Assembly (NCBI RefSeq): GCF_000718015.1
Contig: NZ_JODY01000009.1
Span: 1 to 64,000, forward strand
Source: Streptomyces catenulae
GTDB lineage: Bacteria > Actinomycetota > Actinomycetes > Streptomycetales > Streptomycetaceae
DNA length: 64,000 nt
Direction: 5' to 3'
In this document: piece by piece, positions 45,765 through 54,752 of the stretch
Layout of the letters: the number at the start of each line of letters is the position of its first letter
Numbering within the stretch: position 1 is the first letter of the stretch
The notes under the pieces: model-generated
What the model was told of the DNA's origin: nothing
Databases searched by the model: none
The model's input: the letters and a program-made list of their open reading frames with translations, nothing else
Made by a program: the position numbers and the translations under genes

Positions 45765-46508
45765 TCAGCGGGCGTCCGGGCCGCGCCGCAGGACCAGGGT
45801 GAGGAAACCCCAGGTGTCGCGGTAGACGCGCAGCCACTCGGTGCGGCGCAGATGCGCGGTGGCGAGCGCCGCCGCGCTGTCGGGGTCGTCGGGGTGGTCC
45901 AGCGCCCAGGCGGCGAGCGTGCCCCAGCAGGCCCACTCGTAGGCGTCCCGCTCCTCGCGGGTGCTGACATGGCCGTCCACCGGCGTCCACCCGTCGGCGG
46001 CGACACGGTCCAAGGTGGTCGCGAGATCGGCGAAGTCCCCGAGCATCTCGACCGCCTCCGGGGACGGGGTGCGCTCCCAGAAGCCGTCGCCGATCACCAC
46101 ATGGCCGCCGGGGGCGAGATGCTTGCGCGCCGCGGCCAGCGTGGGCAGCAGCCCGCCGAAGGCGTGCGCCGCGCCGACGCTCAGCACCAGGTCGAACGGC
46201 TCGGCGGCGGCGAACTCCGCGGCCGACCGCCGGTGCAGCGCGAGCCGGTCCGCGACGCCCCGCGCCCGCGCCCCGTCCCGGGCCCGGCTCAGCGCGTCCT
46301 CGGAGATGTCCACCCCGGTGGCCGATGCCTCGGGCCGCGCCACCAGGGCCCGGAGCAGCCATTCGCCGGTCCCGCACCCGAGGTCGAGCACCCGCTCGTC
46401 GCCCCGCGGGAGCGCCCTGGTCAGCAGCCGGTGGACGGAGTCGTCGTCGAGCGGCGCCTTGATCGGATGCCCGGTGTGGGCGATCCGGGAGATCTGTTCT
46501 CGGTTCAT
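45765..46508 (-). CDS. SAM-dependent class I methyltransferase
   Basis: A 247-residue methyltransferase of the Methyltransf_25/11 type. Motif I is VLDLGCGTGEWLLRAL, with acidic ATGVDISEDAL after strand two, FDLVLSVGAAHAFGGL as motif II/III and HLAPGGHVVIGDGFWERTPSPE. The long C-terminal cap with YEWACWGTLAAWALDHPDDPD is common in small-molecule methyltransferases of streptomycetes. The substrate is unknown and no neighbouring biosynthetic gene suggests one. Confidence 0.82.
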   Translation of the reverse strand: MNREQISRIAHTGHPIKAPLDDDSVHRLLTRALPRGDERVLDLGCGTGEWLLRALVARPEASATGVDISEDALSRARDGARARGVADRLALHRRSAAEFAAAEPFDLVLSVGAAHAFGGLLPTLAAARKHLAPGGHVVIGDGFWERTPSPEAVEMLGDFADLATTLDRVAADGWTPVDGHVSTREERDAYEWACWGTLAAWALDHPDDPDSAAALATAHLRRTEWLRVYRDTWGFLTLVLRRGPDAR

Positions 46509-46596
46509 CGGGGCAGCTTCGCAAGGGGCGGGAGGCGGTGCATCCCCATTTCCGGGCGGGAGACCCCGGCCGGGTGGCGGGCCCGGGCATGCGGAC

Positions 46597-46635
46597 GCCC
46601 CCGGTCCGGGGCCGGAGGAGGCCCGGACCGGGGGC
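46597..46635 (-). terminator. Terminator downstream of the I36-like gene
   Basis: A 14-bp perfect stem, GCCCCCGGTCCGGG (46597-46610) with CCCGGACCGGGGGC (46622-46635), 11-base loop, 20 bp after the stop codon of the minus-strand gene. Confidence 0.75.
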
Positions 46636-46654
46636 GCCGTTCCGCGCCGACCCG

Positions 46655-47020
46655 TTACGGCTTGACCAGGAGGATCGAGTTGATCGGCGTCAGGTCCTTG
46701 TCGATGTAGTAGCCGGCGCCGAGGTAGCCCTGGCAGTCGCCGGTGCCGTTGTAGCCGGTGCAGGTGCGGGCCGTGGCGCCGCCCGTCTGGTTGTTGTAGA
46801 CGTAGTGGTGGCCGACCTGCTTGCTGAGGTTGTGGGCGCCGTAGCTGTAGAACGCCAGCGACGGACGGTCGTTGTTCCACCCGGCGTTCTGCGGGTAGAC
46901 GCAGACGGCCCCGGACGGGCAGCCGTGTACCGCGCCCGCCGCCTGGGCGGTGGTCGCGCCCGCCGTGGCGAGGGCGCCGGCCGCGAGCGTCAGGGCGACG
47001 GCCTTGGTGATCTTTCGCAT
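46655..47020 (-). CDS. Secreted peptidase inhibitor family I36-like protein
   Basis: A 121-residue exported protein with a Sec signal peptide (MRKITKAVALTLAAGALATA, cleavage near AQA-AGA). The mature beta-sandwich domain carries HGCPSGAVCVYPQNAGWNN, FYSYGAHNLSKQVG and the TCTGYNGTGDCQGYL segment, with four cysteines for two disulfides. This is the pattern of the I36/SMI-type metallopeptidase inhibitors and related gamma-crystallin-like proteins. Inhibition is not certain, as many family members are uncharacterised. Confidence 0.8.
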   Translation of the reverse strand: MRKITKAVALTLAAGALATAGATTAQAAGAVHGCPSGAVCVYPQNAGWNNDRPSLAFYSYGAHNLSKQVGHHYVYNNQTGGATARTCTGYNGTGDCQGYLGAGYYIDKDLTPINSILLVKP

Positions 47021-47498
47021 GATTCCCCCTCGAGATCCGGTGCGCCGCTCCACGGACCCCGCCGACCTGCGGTGCGGCGGGCGTCCGGCGACGCACCGGA
47101 AATCTCGCATGAACTGCCGTGTCCCCACCATCTCTTTGGATGTAGCGGGAAACCGCAGGTATGTCGGGATGAAGTGTGCTAAAGGCTCGTCTGTTCTCCG
47201 TCGTCCCCCGGAGCGTGCGGAAGCCGCAGGACAGCGGCCCCGGGCGGCGCCGGGGCGTAGGTGCGGAGGCCCGCCTTCCGGCCCTCGGCGCGGGGCGGCG
47301 GCGCCGCCGGGTACGGCGCCGAAATCCGCCCGCTGCGGGCCCCCGGAAGGTGCTCCGGCGTAGCGGGCGCGCCCTCCGGCCCGCGGGGCGCGACCCGGAC
47401 CTCCGCCCTCCGGGCCGGGCGCCCTCGCCCCTCTGCCTTACGGAGGGGTCCGGCAGCGGTACGAGAGGCGTACGGGCGCGGGTCGCCCGGCCCCGCGC
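47021..47498. other. 478-bp region without a supported gene
   Basis: The left part (to about 47200) is AT-richer and probably holds the promoter of the secreted I36-like gene (minus strand). The right part is very GC-rich with open frames in several phases but no ribosome sites or family resemblance. No hairpin or repeat stands out enough to report. Confidence 0.5.
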
Positions 47499-48197
47499 TC
47501 ACCCCGTCGCCGGTGTGTGCCGCCGGTTCTGCCAGGCGGTGATCCGGGTGAGGAGGACGACGATCAGTACGGCGGCGGCCAGATCGAGCGTCGCGCAGAC
47601 CGTGGAGAGGGCCGCGGCGTGGCGCAGGCTCGACTCGGTGACCTTCTTGGCCAGGTAGTAGTGGCCCATGGAGCGGCTGAGCAGCGTGTCGGCGACGAAC
47701 AGCGCCCACCAGGCGGTGACCGGCCCGCGCGGGGCCGGGCTGCGCGGGGCGCTGGCCCGCCAGATGTCCGTGACGACCTGGTGCGGGAGCCACAGGTTGG
47801 CGATGGGCGCGAACCAGCCACCGATCACCCAGCCGCGGGCGCGGCGCTGCGCCGTGCGGGGCCCGTACAGCTCGGCGTTGCACCGCGCCCGCCACAGCCA
47901 GAGCAGGAACACCGCACCGGCCGCGGCGTACAGCACCACTTGGGGTATCGACACCCACAGGGCGAAGGTGTCGGCGGCCCGCAGGTCCGCGACCGTCGCC
48001 GTACCGGCCCGGTAGGCGTGTACGACGAGGTAGTCGCGCCAGTCGGAGACCGTGATCAGGGCATTGCCCACGGTCGCCGCCGGGATGAGGAGGGCGGCGG
48101 CCCGGGCCGGGCCGGACACCGCCCGGAACCGCTGCATCGGTACGGAGGGGAGGCCGTTCGCCGTCCCCGCCGTGCTGTCCTGATGTGCACCGTCCAC
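47499..48197 (-). CDS. DUF4328 membrane protein
   Basis: A 232-residue membrane protein with about five hydrophobic segments. The DUF4328 core is clear: FLLWLWRARCNAELYGPRTAQRRARGWVIGGWFAPIANLWLPHQVVTDIWRAS, followed by VTAWWALFVADTLL. Function is unknown; the family is frequent in streptomycetes. The start is GTG 48197, with GGGGGAG upstream; ATG 48137 is an alternative just before the first helix. Confidence 0.78.
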   Translation of the reverse strand: MDGAHQDSTAGTANGLPSVPMQRFRAVSGPARAAALLIPAATVGNALITVSDWRDYLVVHAYRAGTATVADLRAADTFALWVSIPQVVLYAAAGAVFLLWLWRARCNAELYGPRTAQRRARGWVIGGWFAPIANLWLPHQVVTDIWRASAPRSPAPRGPVTAWWALFVADTLLSRSMGHYYLAKKVTESSLRHAAALSTVCATLDLAAAVLIVVLLTRITAWQNRRHTPATG

Positions 48198-48315
48198 GTG
48201 CTCCCCCGAAGACTCGTGCGGCCGCCGGGCGCGGCCCGGGCCGGGAAGCGTAGTGCGGGCGGGGCCGCGGTGTCTCCGGTCGGGCACGTCCAAGTCGGGT
48301 GCGTAGCGGGCCGGT

Positions 48316-49818
48316 TCAGCCGCCGAGGAGGCGGAGCGCGCGGTAGCCGAGCCAGGCCAGCAGGCCCAGCGCGGTGACGAGTGCGGCGCCCCGTCCCAGT
48401 GCGGCCTGGGTGGCGAGGGTGGCGCGCCAGGCCATCCGGCGGGCGCGGACGCCGGTGGAGTCCAGGGCGGTCTGCAGGGTGCGGGCGAGGTGGTGGGTGG
48501 GGGTGAGGGCGACCGAGGTGCCCCGGAGGGCGCGCAGGACACCCGCCGCGTTGCGGGCGAGGAAGCCCCGCCGGGGCCGGGTGTCGGACGCCGGGCCCAC
48601 CGGGTGGACCCGGGGCGTCCACCCGGGGCCGAAGACGACGACCGCGGTGGTCCAGGGATCGGCCGGGACCACCGCGTCCAGCCCGGACGGGACGGGCAGC
48701 CGCGCGTCCAGCCGTGCGGTCGTGCCGGGGTGGTCCCCCGCCAACAGGACCAGTTTCTCCGGGGGTTGGGTGGCGCGGGCCCGTTCGACCTCCCACCACA
48801 GTCCGTCGCCCGGACCCAGCCGCAGCACGATGAGCCGGGACAGCTCCATCAGTTGCAGGATCGCGGGCCGCCAGTCGTCGAGCGGCAGGTAGAACCGCGC
48901 GGCGCCCAGACGCGGCAGCGGCTCCCCGGGCCTGCCGACCGTGATGACCGGACCGACGGCGCCCAGCGCCCCCGCGAGCTGCTCCTCCCGCGAGTGCAGA
49001 TTGACGAACGCCCCGTCGTCGACCTCGGCCGCATCGGCGTCATCGGCGAAACTGCGCAGATAGAGCACGGGGCGGCGGCCGTCGGCGCGCAGCGCCCCGG
49101 CCGCGCCGCGCACCGCGCGCGGCCGGGCGTGACGCAGGATCAGCACCCCGGCGCCCAACGCGGCCAACCCCGCGCAGAGCAGCACCAGTTGGGCCGTCAG
49201 CGGCATCTTGTAGCCCTGCTGCTGGGCCGTCTGCACGCTCAGCGCACCCACCGCGAAGAGCGTGTACCCGACGCCGCAGGCCACCAGGTACACCGGCCGC
49301 CGCCACCACGGGTGCCGCGGCGCGAACCGGTCGACCACCGCGACGACCTCCGCCGCGCCCGCCCGCCGCCGTCGCCGCAGCCACAGCGCCGGGACGAGCA
49401 GCACCACGGCGGGCACCGCCCACCACAGCGTGGCGGCACCCGAGTCGGCCGCCGCCGCGGAGCGCTCCGCCCGCTCCCGCCGGACCTCCGCCGCCAGCCC
49501 GGCCACCCGCGCCCGCGCCTCGGGGAACCGGCCCGCCCCGGCGGCGTCCGCGGCGGCCAGCACCGTGGACCGGCTCCGCCCGGCCGGGGCGTGCTCCCGG
49601 AACCAGGCGGCACCGGCCCGGACCCCGGCGGGCGGCGCGGCGCCACCGGCCCGGTCCAGCGCGGCGGTGAAGGCGGCGGCCCGCGCCGGGACGTCCCGGA
49701 AGCGGTCCAGGTCGCGCAGGTCCGCGCCCGCGTTGAGCGCGAGATGCAGCGCCACGTAACCCGCCACGACCGCGCCCGCCAGGAACAGCCGGGCCCACCT
49801 CCGCAACCGCGCAGCCAC
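48316..49818 (-). CDS. Membrane protein with a C-terminal Rossmann/TIR-like cytoplasmic domain
   Basis: A 500-residue protein that I do not recognise by name. It has an N-terminal helix (LFLAGAVVAGYVALHLALNA), a helical extracytoplasmic segment (about 30-125), three further transmembrane helices (LWWAVPAVVLLVPALWL, YLVACGVGYTLFAVGAL, AQLVLLCAGLAALGAGVLIL), and a conserved domain beginning RRPVLYLRSFADD and including GPVITVGRPGEPLPRLGAARFYL, SRLIVLRLGPGDGLWWEVERA and KLVLLAGD. Its strand-helix alternation resembles a TIR or other Rossmann-like fold. A last hydrophobic helix lies at the C-terminus. GTG 49818 follows AAGGGGGCG. It lies 103 bp downstream of a Ser/Thr kinase gene on the same strand, perhaps a signalling pair. 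Confidence 0.7.
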   Translation of the reverse strand: MAARLRRWARLFLAGAVVAGYVALHLALNAGADLRDLDRFRDVPARAAAFTAALDRAGGAAPPAGVRAGAAWFREHAPAGRSRSTVLAAADAAGAGRFPEARARVAGLAAEVRRERAERSAAAADSGAATLWWAVPAVVLLVPALWLRRRRRAGAAEVVAVVDRFAPRHPWWRRPVYLVACGVGYTLFAVGALSVQTAQQQGYKMPLTAQLVLLCAGLAALGAGVLILRHARPRAVRGAAGALRADGRRPVLYLRSFADDADAAEVDDGAFVNLHSREEQLAGALGAVGPVITVGRPGEPLPRLGAARFYLPLDDWRPAILQLMELSRLIVLRLGPGDGLWWEVERARATQPPEKLVLLAGDHPGTTARLDARLPVPSGLDAVVPADPWTTAVVVFGPGWTPRVHPVGPASDTRPRRGFLARNAAGVLRALRGTSVALTPTHHLARTLQTALDSTGVRARRMAWRATLATQAALGRGAALVTALGLLAWLGYRALRLLGG

Positions 49819-49921
49819 CTCGTACGCCCCCTTCGCCCCGTACCCCGCCGATCCGGCCCGTACGGCGTACGTACTCTCCACCACCGCGGCGGGGAGCGGA
49901 ACAGCCGCGGGGCGAGGGGCG

Positions 49922-51454
49922 TCAGGGCAGGGCGAATTTCTGGTCGGCGGCGCCGTCGCAGTCGTGGAGGCGGAGCGGGACGCCGTCGCGGAGCGGCCCG
50001 GCGGGCTCCAGACAGCGGGCCGACCCCGGGTGGAGCAGGGAACCGTCCTCCCGCTGCTCCCACCGCTGCCCGTCGGCGCCGGTGCAGTCCTGCAGTTCGA
50101 CGGCGGTGTCCTGGGCGCCGCCGTCCCCCACCGGGCCCAGACAGCGGTCCAGCGCCTCCAGCGACCCGCCGGGGCGGTGCACCCAGCGCTGCCCGGAGGC
50201 CGAGGAGCGGCACCCCCGCAGGCCCACCGCCGTGGGGCCGCCGTCCCCGCCGTGGACGTCCAGACAGGTGCCGTCCGGCCCGGCGACCGGCCCGGGACCA
50301 CCGGACGGGGGGAGCGCGGAGGTGGCGACGGCGGGCGGCGGTGCGGGCGCGTCGTCGTCCTCGTGCCCTCCGGGGTGGGTCAGCAGGAACACGCCGACGG
50401 TCAGGACGACGGTGAGCGAGGAGACCCCGGCGAGGACGACCGGCAGCCGGTTCGCGCGCCGCCCGGCCGCGGCGTCGGGGGAGTGCGGCGCCTCCGGCGG
50501 GCGGAGAGCGGCGGCGGGCGCCGGTGGTGCGACGACCGTGCCGCCGGGCCGGGGCCGCGCGTCGCGCACCGTCGCCGTACCGGTCACCGTGCCCGCCCCG
50601 GACGCCCGGGCCGCGCCCCGCCCGCGTCCGGCCGGGAGCCTGCCACCGAGCACCGCCATGGCCACCTCGACGCCGGGGCGTTCGGCCGGGTCCTTCGCCG
50701 TCAGGGCGGTGATCAGCTCCCGCAGCCCGCCGGTGGCGCGGGTCATCTCGGGGAGCGGGGCGAGCAGTACGGCGGAGAGGGTGTCGCTCCGGGAGTCGCG
50801 GCGGAACGGCGCCGCCCCCTCCACCGCGTGGAACAGGGTCACCCCGAGGGAGAAGAGATCCGACGCCACCCCGCCCGCCCGGCCGTCGGCCCGCTCCGGC
50901 GAGGTGTACTCGAACGAGCCGACGAAGGCACCGGGCGCCGTGATCGTCTCGTCGCCGAGCACCCGCGCGATCCCGAAGTCCGCGAGCAGCACCCGCCCGT
51001 CGTCGGCCAGCAGCACATTGCCCGGCTTGATGTCACGGTGCACGACGGCCGCGTCGTCCGCCGCGCGCAGCGCCGACAGCAGCGCCGCGGCGATATGCGT
51101 CACATGGCCGGGATCCAGCGGCCCGTGCGCCAGCTCCGCGCGCAGCGAACGGCCCCGGACCAGCTGCATCACCGTCCACGGCACACCGTCCTCGATCACC
51201 ACGTCGTAGACGGTGACGACGTTGGGGTGGTCGGCGAGGGCGGCGGCGTTGCGGCCCTCACGCTGCGCGCGGGCCAGCACCTCCCCGCGCGCCGCGGCGG
51301 AGGAGTCCGGCAGCCGGACCTCCTTGACGGCCACCGGGCGGCCCAGCAGTTCGTCCCGGCCCTCCCAGACCCGCCCCATGCCGCCGGACCCGACCTCGGC
51401 CACCAGGCGGTACCGCCCCCCGACCAGCCGCCCCGGCGCGCCCTCTTGCGTCAC
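49922..51454 (-). CDS. Membrane Ser/Thr protein kinase with extracellular ricin-type lectin domain
   Basis: A 510-residue Hanks-type kinase. The kinase domain (about 12-275) has GSGGMGRV, Lys44 in VAVKEV, the catalytic loop HRDIKPGN (Asp140, Asn145) and DFG at 158-160, so it should be active. A Pro/Ala-rich linker leads to one transmembrane helix (about 336-358) and an external ricin B lectin domain (about 390-510) with repeated CLDVHG, GQRWVH and QRWEQ motifs. The design resembles PknB-type receptors with a sugar sensor outside. The start is GTG 51454 (GAGGGG upstream); an in-frame ATG at 51589 precedes it. It probably forms a unit with the membrane protein downstream. Confidence 0.87.
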   Translation of the reverse strand: MTQEGAPGRLVGGRYRLVAEVGSGGMGRVWEGRDELLGRPVAVKEVRLPDSSAAARGEVLARAQREGRNAAALADHPNVVTVYDVVIEDGVPWTVMQLVRGRSLRAELAHGPLDPGHVTHIAAALLSALRAADDAAVVHRDIKPGNVLLADDGRVLLADFGIARVLGDETITAPGAFVGSFEYTSPERADGRAGGVASDLFSLGVTLFHAVEGAAPFRRDSRSDTLSAVLLAPLPEMTRATGGLRELITALTAKDPAERPGVEVAMAVLGGRLPAGRGRGAARASGAGTVTGTATVRDARPRPGGTVVAPPAPAAALRPPEAPHSPDAAAGRRANRLPVVLAGVSSLTVVLTVGVFLLTHPGGHEDDDAPAPPPAVATSALPPSGGPGPVAGPDGTCLDVHGGDGGPTAVGLRGCRSSASGQRWVHRPGGSLEALDRCLGPVGDGGAQDTAVELQDCTGADGQRWEQREDGSLLHPGSARCLEPAGPLRDGVPLRLHDCDGAADQKFALP

Positions 51455-51727
51455 AGCCTCGCCCCTCGTAGCCGACGCGCGCCTGTCGCCGCCGCCGTCA
51501 GAACCTGTCGTCAGAACGGCGACGATACCGACCGCGCGGGATGCCGGGGGTGGCGACGGCGCGTTCCCGCGCCCCCGGCGCCGCCGCACGGCAGGGCGCG
51601 GACGGGGCCGGAAGCCGGGGGTGCGCGGAGCCGGTGGCGCATCGGCGTGGGAGCGGCTTCCGCGGGCCGGGCCCGCCCGCCATCATCGGTCCCGACACCC
51701 GGAAGGGGAGGCGTCGTTGGGGGTGCG

Positions 51728-53068
51728 GTGGCGGTGAACACGGTCCCGGTGGTCCGCGGTGGCCCGGTGGTGGCGACCATCGCGTTGGGCACGGTGCTCA
51801 ACCCGCTGGACGCCACGATGGTCGCGGTGGCGCTGAACCGGATCCAGGGGCACTTCGGGGTGTCCGTCGCGGCGGTGTCCCTGCTGGCCAGTGGCTTCTT
51901 CGTGGCGGGCGCGGTCGGGCAGGCGCTGATGGGCGGGCTGGCCGACCGGTTCGGGCCGCGCCGGGTGTTCCGCGCGGGACTGCTCGTCGTGGCGGTCGCC
52001 TGCACCCTCGCGCCGCTCGCGCCGACGCTGGGGTCGCTGGTGGGGCTGCGGGTCGTCCAGGCGCTGGGCACCTCGGTGGCGTTCCCCACCGGGATGGCGA
52101 TCATCCGGCGGCGGCTGTCCCGGTCGTCCGCGAAGGCGATGGGGGGCGTCACGACCGTCAACACGCTGTCCGCCGCGGTCGGACCGCTCGCCGGGGGGCT
52201 GCTCGTGTCATGGGCGGGGTGGCAGGCGACGTTCCTGGCCAATGTGCCGGTGGCGGTGGCCGCGGTGGTGCTGGCCGGAAGGGTGCTGCCCGCCGATCCG
52301 CCCCGCGCCGCGCACCCGCCCCGGGTGGACCTGCCCGGGGCCGCGCTCTACACCGCGGCGCTGGTGGCGTTGTTGACGTTCCTGCTGGGGCCCGGCTCCC
52401 CGGTGTCGTGGGCGGCGCTCGCGGTGGCGGTGCCCTTCGCGGTGGGATTCCTGCGCTGGGAGCGGCGGGTCCGGGAGCCGTTCCTGGACGTGACGCTGCT
52501 GGCCCGACGCCCCGTGCTGCTCGGGGTGTTCGCACAGTACGGGCTGGCCAACATCGCCTACTACGGGATGCTGTACGTGGTGCCGACATGGTTGCAGGCC
52601 GAGCGCGGCACCGACCCCACCACGGCGGGGCTGGTGCTGGTGCCGGTCGCGGTGTGCAGTGCGGCGGTGACCCCGTTGGCGGCGTGGTGGATCCAGAGCC
52701 GGGGAGCCCGCCCCACGCTGCTGACCGCCTCGGCCGTCCTCGTCGCCGGTGGCGGCCTCCTGCTGACCGTGGACGGTACGACCCCGCTGGCGTCGATCGC
52801 CGTGGCCTGTGTGCTGATCGGCATGGTCAACAACCCCAACACCCTGGGCCTGCAGGCCCTGTTGTACGCGCACACCCCGACCGAGCAGACCGGCACGGTC
52901 AGCGGGTTCTTCCAGGGCTTCCGCTACATCGGCTCCATCCTGTCGACCGCCCTGCTGGGCCTGGCGGTCGGGCCGCGGGCCCATGACGCCGGTATCCATC
53001 TGATGGCCGGTGCGGTGCTGGCCGTGGGCGTGCTGGTCACGGCGGTGAACGTGCTGCGGCCCCGGTGA
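51728..53068 (+). CDS. MFS multidrug transporter (DHA2-like)
   Basis: A 446-residue major facilitator with 12-14 predicted helices. Helix 1 contains IALGTVLNPLDATMVAVAL, the D-containing motif of EmrB/QacA-type exporters, and the A-motif is GGLADRFGPRRVF. Motif C appears as TLSAAVGPLAGGLLVSWAGWQATFLANVPVAVAA. The start is uncertain between GTG 51728 and GTG 51734 after GGGGG. It lies head to head with the kinase gene. The substrate is unknown; no regulator is adjacent. Confidence 0.85.
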   Translation: MAVNTVPVVRGGPVVATIALGTVLNPLDATMVAVALNRIQGHFGVSVAAVSLLASGFFVAGAVGQALMGGLADRFGPRRVFRAGLLVVAVACTLAPLAPTLGSLVGLRVVQALGTSVAFPTGMAIIRRRLSRSSAKAMGGVTTVNTLSAAVGPLAGGLLVSWAGWQATFLANVPVAVAAVVLAGRVLPADPPRAAHPPRVDLPGAALYTAALVALLTFLLGPGSPVSWAALAVAVPFAVGFLRWERRVREPFLDVTLLARRPVLLGVFAQYGLANIAYYGMLYVVPTWLQAERGTDPTTAGLVLVPVAVCSAAVTPLAAWWIQSRGARPTLLTASAVLVAGGGLLLTVDGTTPLASIAVACVLIGMVNNPNTLGLQALLYAHTPTEQTGTVSGFFQGFRYIGSILSTALLGLAVGPRAHDAGIHLMAGAVLAVGVLVTAVNVLRPR

Positions 53069-53099
53069 CACGCGCCCGGGGCCGACGGTTCCTTAGGGC

Positions 53100-53684
53100 T
53101 CACCCCGTCCCGCCGGCCGTCGGCGGCAGATGCACCGTCATGATCAGCTGGCAGGTCTCGGTGCCGGAGCCGCGGTAGGCGTGCGGGGTGTCGGCGTCGA
53201 AGGTGGCGGTCTGGCCCGCGGCGACGGGGTGTTCGGTGCCGTCGACGACCAGCACCATCCGGCCCGTGACGACGGTGACCGTCTCGACGACCCGGGCGAG
53301 GTGCGGATGGCTCGGGTACTCCTCGCCCGGCTCCAGCCGCCAGCGCCACACCTCGACCGGCGCCGGTCCGGAGGTCGTCAGCAGCAGCCGCGACTCGCCG
53401 CCGTGCGGGCCGTTCCACAGCGGCGCCACGGCGTCCGCGGACACCACCCGGACCCGGCCCTCGGGCTCCCCCTCCAGCAGCGTGGAGACCGGGACGCCGA
53501 GGGTGTCGGCCAGCCGGATCAGGGTGGCGAAGTTCGGATTGCCCTGCGCCTTCTCCAGCGCCACCAGGGCGCCCTTGCTCACCTGCGCCCGCCGCCCCAA
53601 CTCGTCCAGGGACAGCCCGGCGCGGGTGCGTGCCGCCCGGACGTTGTGCGCCAGCATCCGCAGGGCAGCCGCGGTCTCGGCCAT
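53100..53684 (-). CDS. XRE regulator with C-terminal cupin domain
   Basis: A 194-residue regulator. The N-terminal XRE helix-turn-helix is LAHNVRAARTRAGLSLDELGRRAQVSKGALVALEKAQGNPN. A cupin barrel (about 95-190) follows, with EEYPSHPHLARVVETVTVVTGRMVLVVDG and AGQTATFDADTPHAYRGSG containing the metal-type His and Glu residues. Such proteins (SutR/PuuR-like) sense small molecules. It is divergent from an EamA exporter gene with a promoter-like region and direct repeats between, so it probably controls that gene. Confidence 0.87.
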   Translation of the reverse strand: MAETAAALRMLAHNVRAARTRAGLSLDELGRRAQVSKGALVALEKAQGNPNFATLIRLADTLGVPVSTLLEGEPEGRVRVVSADAVAPLWNGPHGGESRLLLTTSGPAPVEVWRWRLEPGEEYPSHPHLARVVETVTVVTGRMVLVVDGTEHPVAAGQTATFDADTPHAYRGSGTETCQLIMTVHLPPTAGGTG

Positions 53685-53773
53685 CCGATCACCCTTCTCC
53701 TGGCGGCCGCCCGGTCACGGCGCCCGCCGCCTGTCACGAACGGAACGCCGCCGTCCACACCGTGGTCGGTCGG

Positions 53774-53813
53774 TTGACACACGGCGGTCGTTTGGTTGTA
53801 CGGTGCGGTCGTT
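53774..53813 (+). promoter_or_regulatory. Promoter and candidate operator of the EamA gene
   Basis: TTGACA at 53774-53779 is a perfect -35 element; the best -10 is TACGGT at 53799-53804 (19-base spacer). Direct repeats GCGGTCGTT at 53784-53792 and 53805-53813, 21 bp apart (two helical turns), flank the -10, and are candidates for binding by the divergent XRE regulator. Confidence 0.5.
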
Positions 53814-53838
53814 CCGCTGTAATAGTAAGGGAAGTGCC

Positions 53839-54675
53839 GTGATCGCTCTGCTGCTGGCCCTGGGCAGCTCCCTCGCCTACGGATGCGCCGACTTCCTCGG
53901 TGGTCTCGGCGCCCGCAAGGCCCATGTGCTGCGCACCGTGATGATCGCGGCGCCCGCCAGCCTCACCGTCGAACTGCTGCTGTGGCCGCTCCTCGGCGCC
54001 TCCTTCAGCCCCGGCGCCCTCGCCTGGGGCACCGCCTCCGGGCTCGCCTCCGCCGTGGTCTTCGCCCTGCTCTACCGGACCCTGGCGATGGGCCCGATGA
54101 ACGTGCTGTCGCCGGTGACCGCCCTGGTCTCCGCCGCGCTGCCGGTCGCGGTGGGCCTGCTCCAGGGCGAACACCTGGGCACCGCGGCACTGGTCGGCCT
54201 GCCCCTCGCGCTGCTCGCGGTCGTGCTGGTCAGCGCCGGGCACGGCGCCGGACCGGCCCGCCCCTCCCGGACCGCGCTGCTGCTCGCCCTCGGCGCGGGC
54301 GGCGCCATCGCCCTCCAACTGGTCTTCCTGCACCAGGCACCGTCCGACAGCGGCGTCGCCCCGCTGATCGTCGGCCGCGCGGTCTCCTCCGCCGTCACCC
54401 TCACCGCGGCGGGACTGCTGCGCCACCGGCTCGGTACGGAACGCCCCGCCTACGCGATATCGGCGACCGCGGGCGCGCTCGACTCACTGGCCAACCTGCT
54501 CTTCCTCCTCGCCGCCCGCAGCGGCGACCTCGCCGTCGTCGCCGTCATCACCGCCCTCTACCCGGCCGGAACGGTCCTGCTGGCCCGCGGGGTGCTCGCC
54601 GAACGCATCCACCGCGGCCAACTCGTCGGTCTGGGCACCGCCGCCGTCGCCGTCGGACTCCTCGCCCTGACCTGA
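53839..54675 (+). CDS. EamA/DMT-family exporter
   Basis: A 278-residue membrane protein with ten predicted helices in two EamA repeats (the second begins around RTALLLALGAGGAIALQLVFL). It starts ALLLALGSSLAYGCADFLGGLGARK, typical of drug/metabolite transporters that export amino acids or metabolites. The GTG start at 53839 follows AAGGGAAG. It is divergent from the XRE-cupin gene. The substrate is unknown. Confidence 0.86.
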   Translation: MIALLLALGSSLAYGCADFLGGLGARKAHVLRTVMIAAPASLTVELLLWPLLGASFSPGALAWGTASGLASAVVFALLYRTLAMGPMNVLSPVTALVSAALPVAVGLLQGEHLGTAALVGLPLALLAVVLVSAGHGAGPARPSRTALLLALGAGGAIALQLVFLHQAPSDSGVAPLIVGRAVSSAVTLTAAGLLRHRLGTERPAYAISATAGALDSLANLLFLLAARSGDLAVVAVITALYPAGTVLLARGVLAERIHRGQLVGLGTAAVAVGLLALT

Positions 54676-54752
54676 CCCACCGCCGCGACCGGCCGCCGCC
54701 CACCCCGCACCCGCCCTCCGGCACGTACCGCCGCCCCTGGAAGGACCCGTCC

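Noticed and set aside
47021..47498. A small gene in the 478-bp gap
   Set aside because: Frames exist in several phases but lack ribosome sites, start context and family resemblance.
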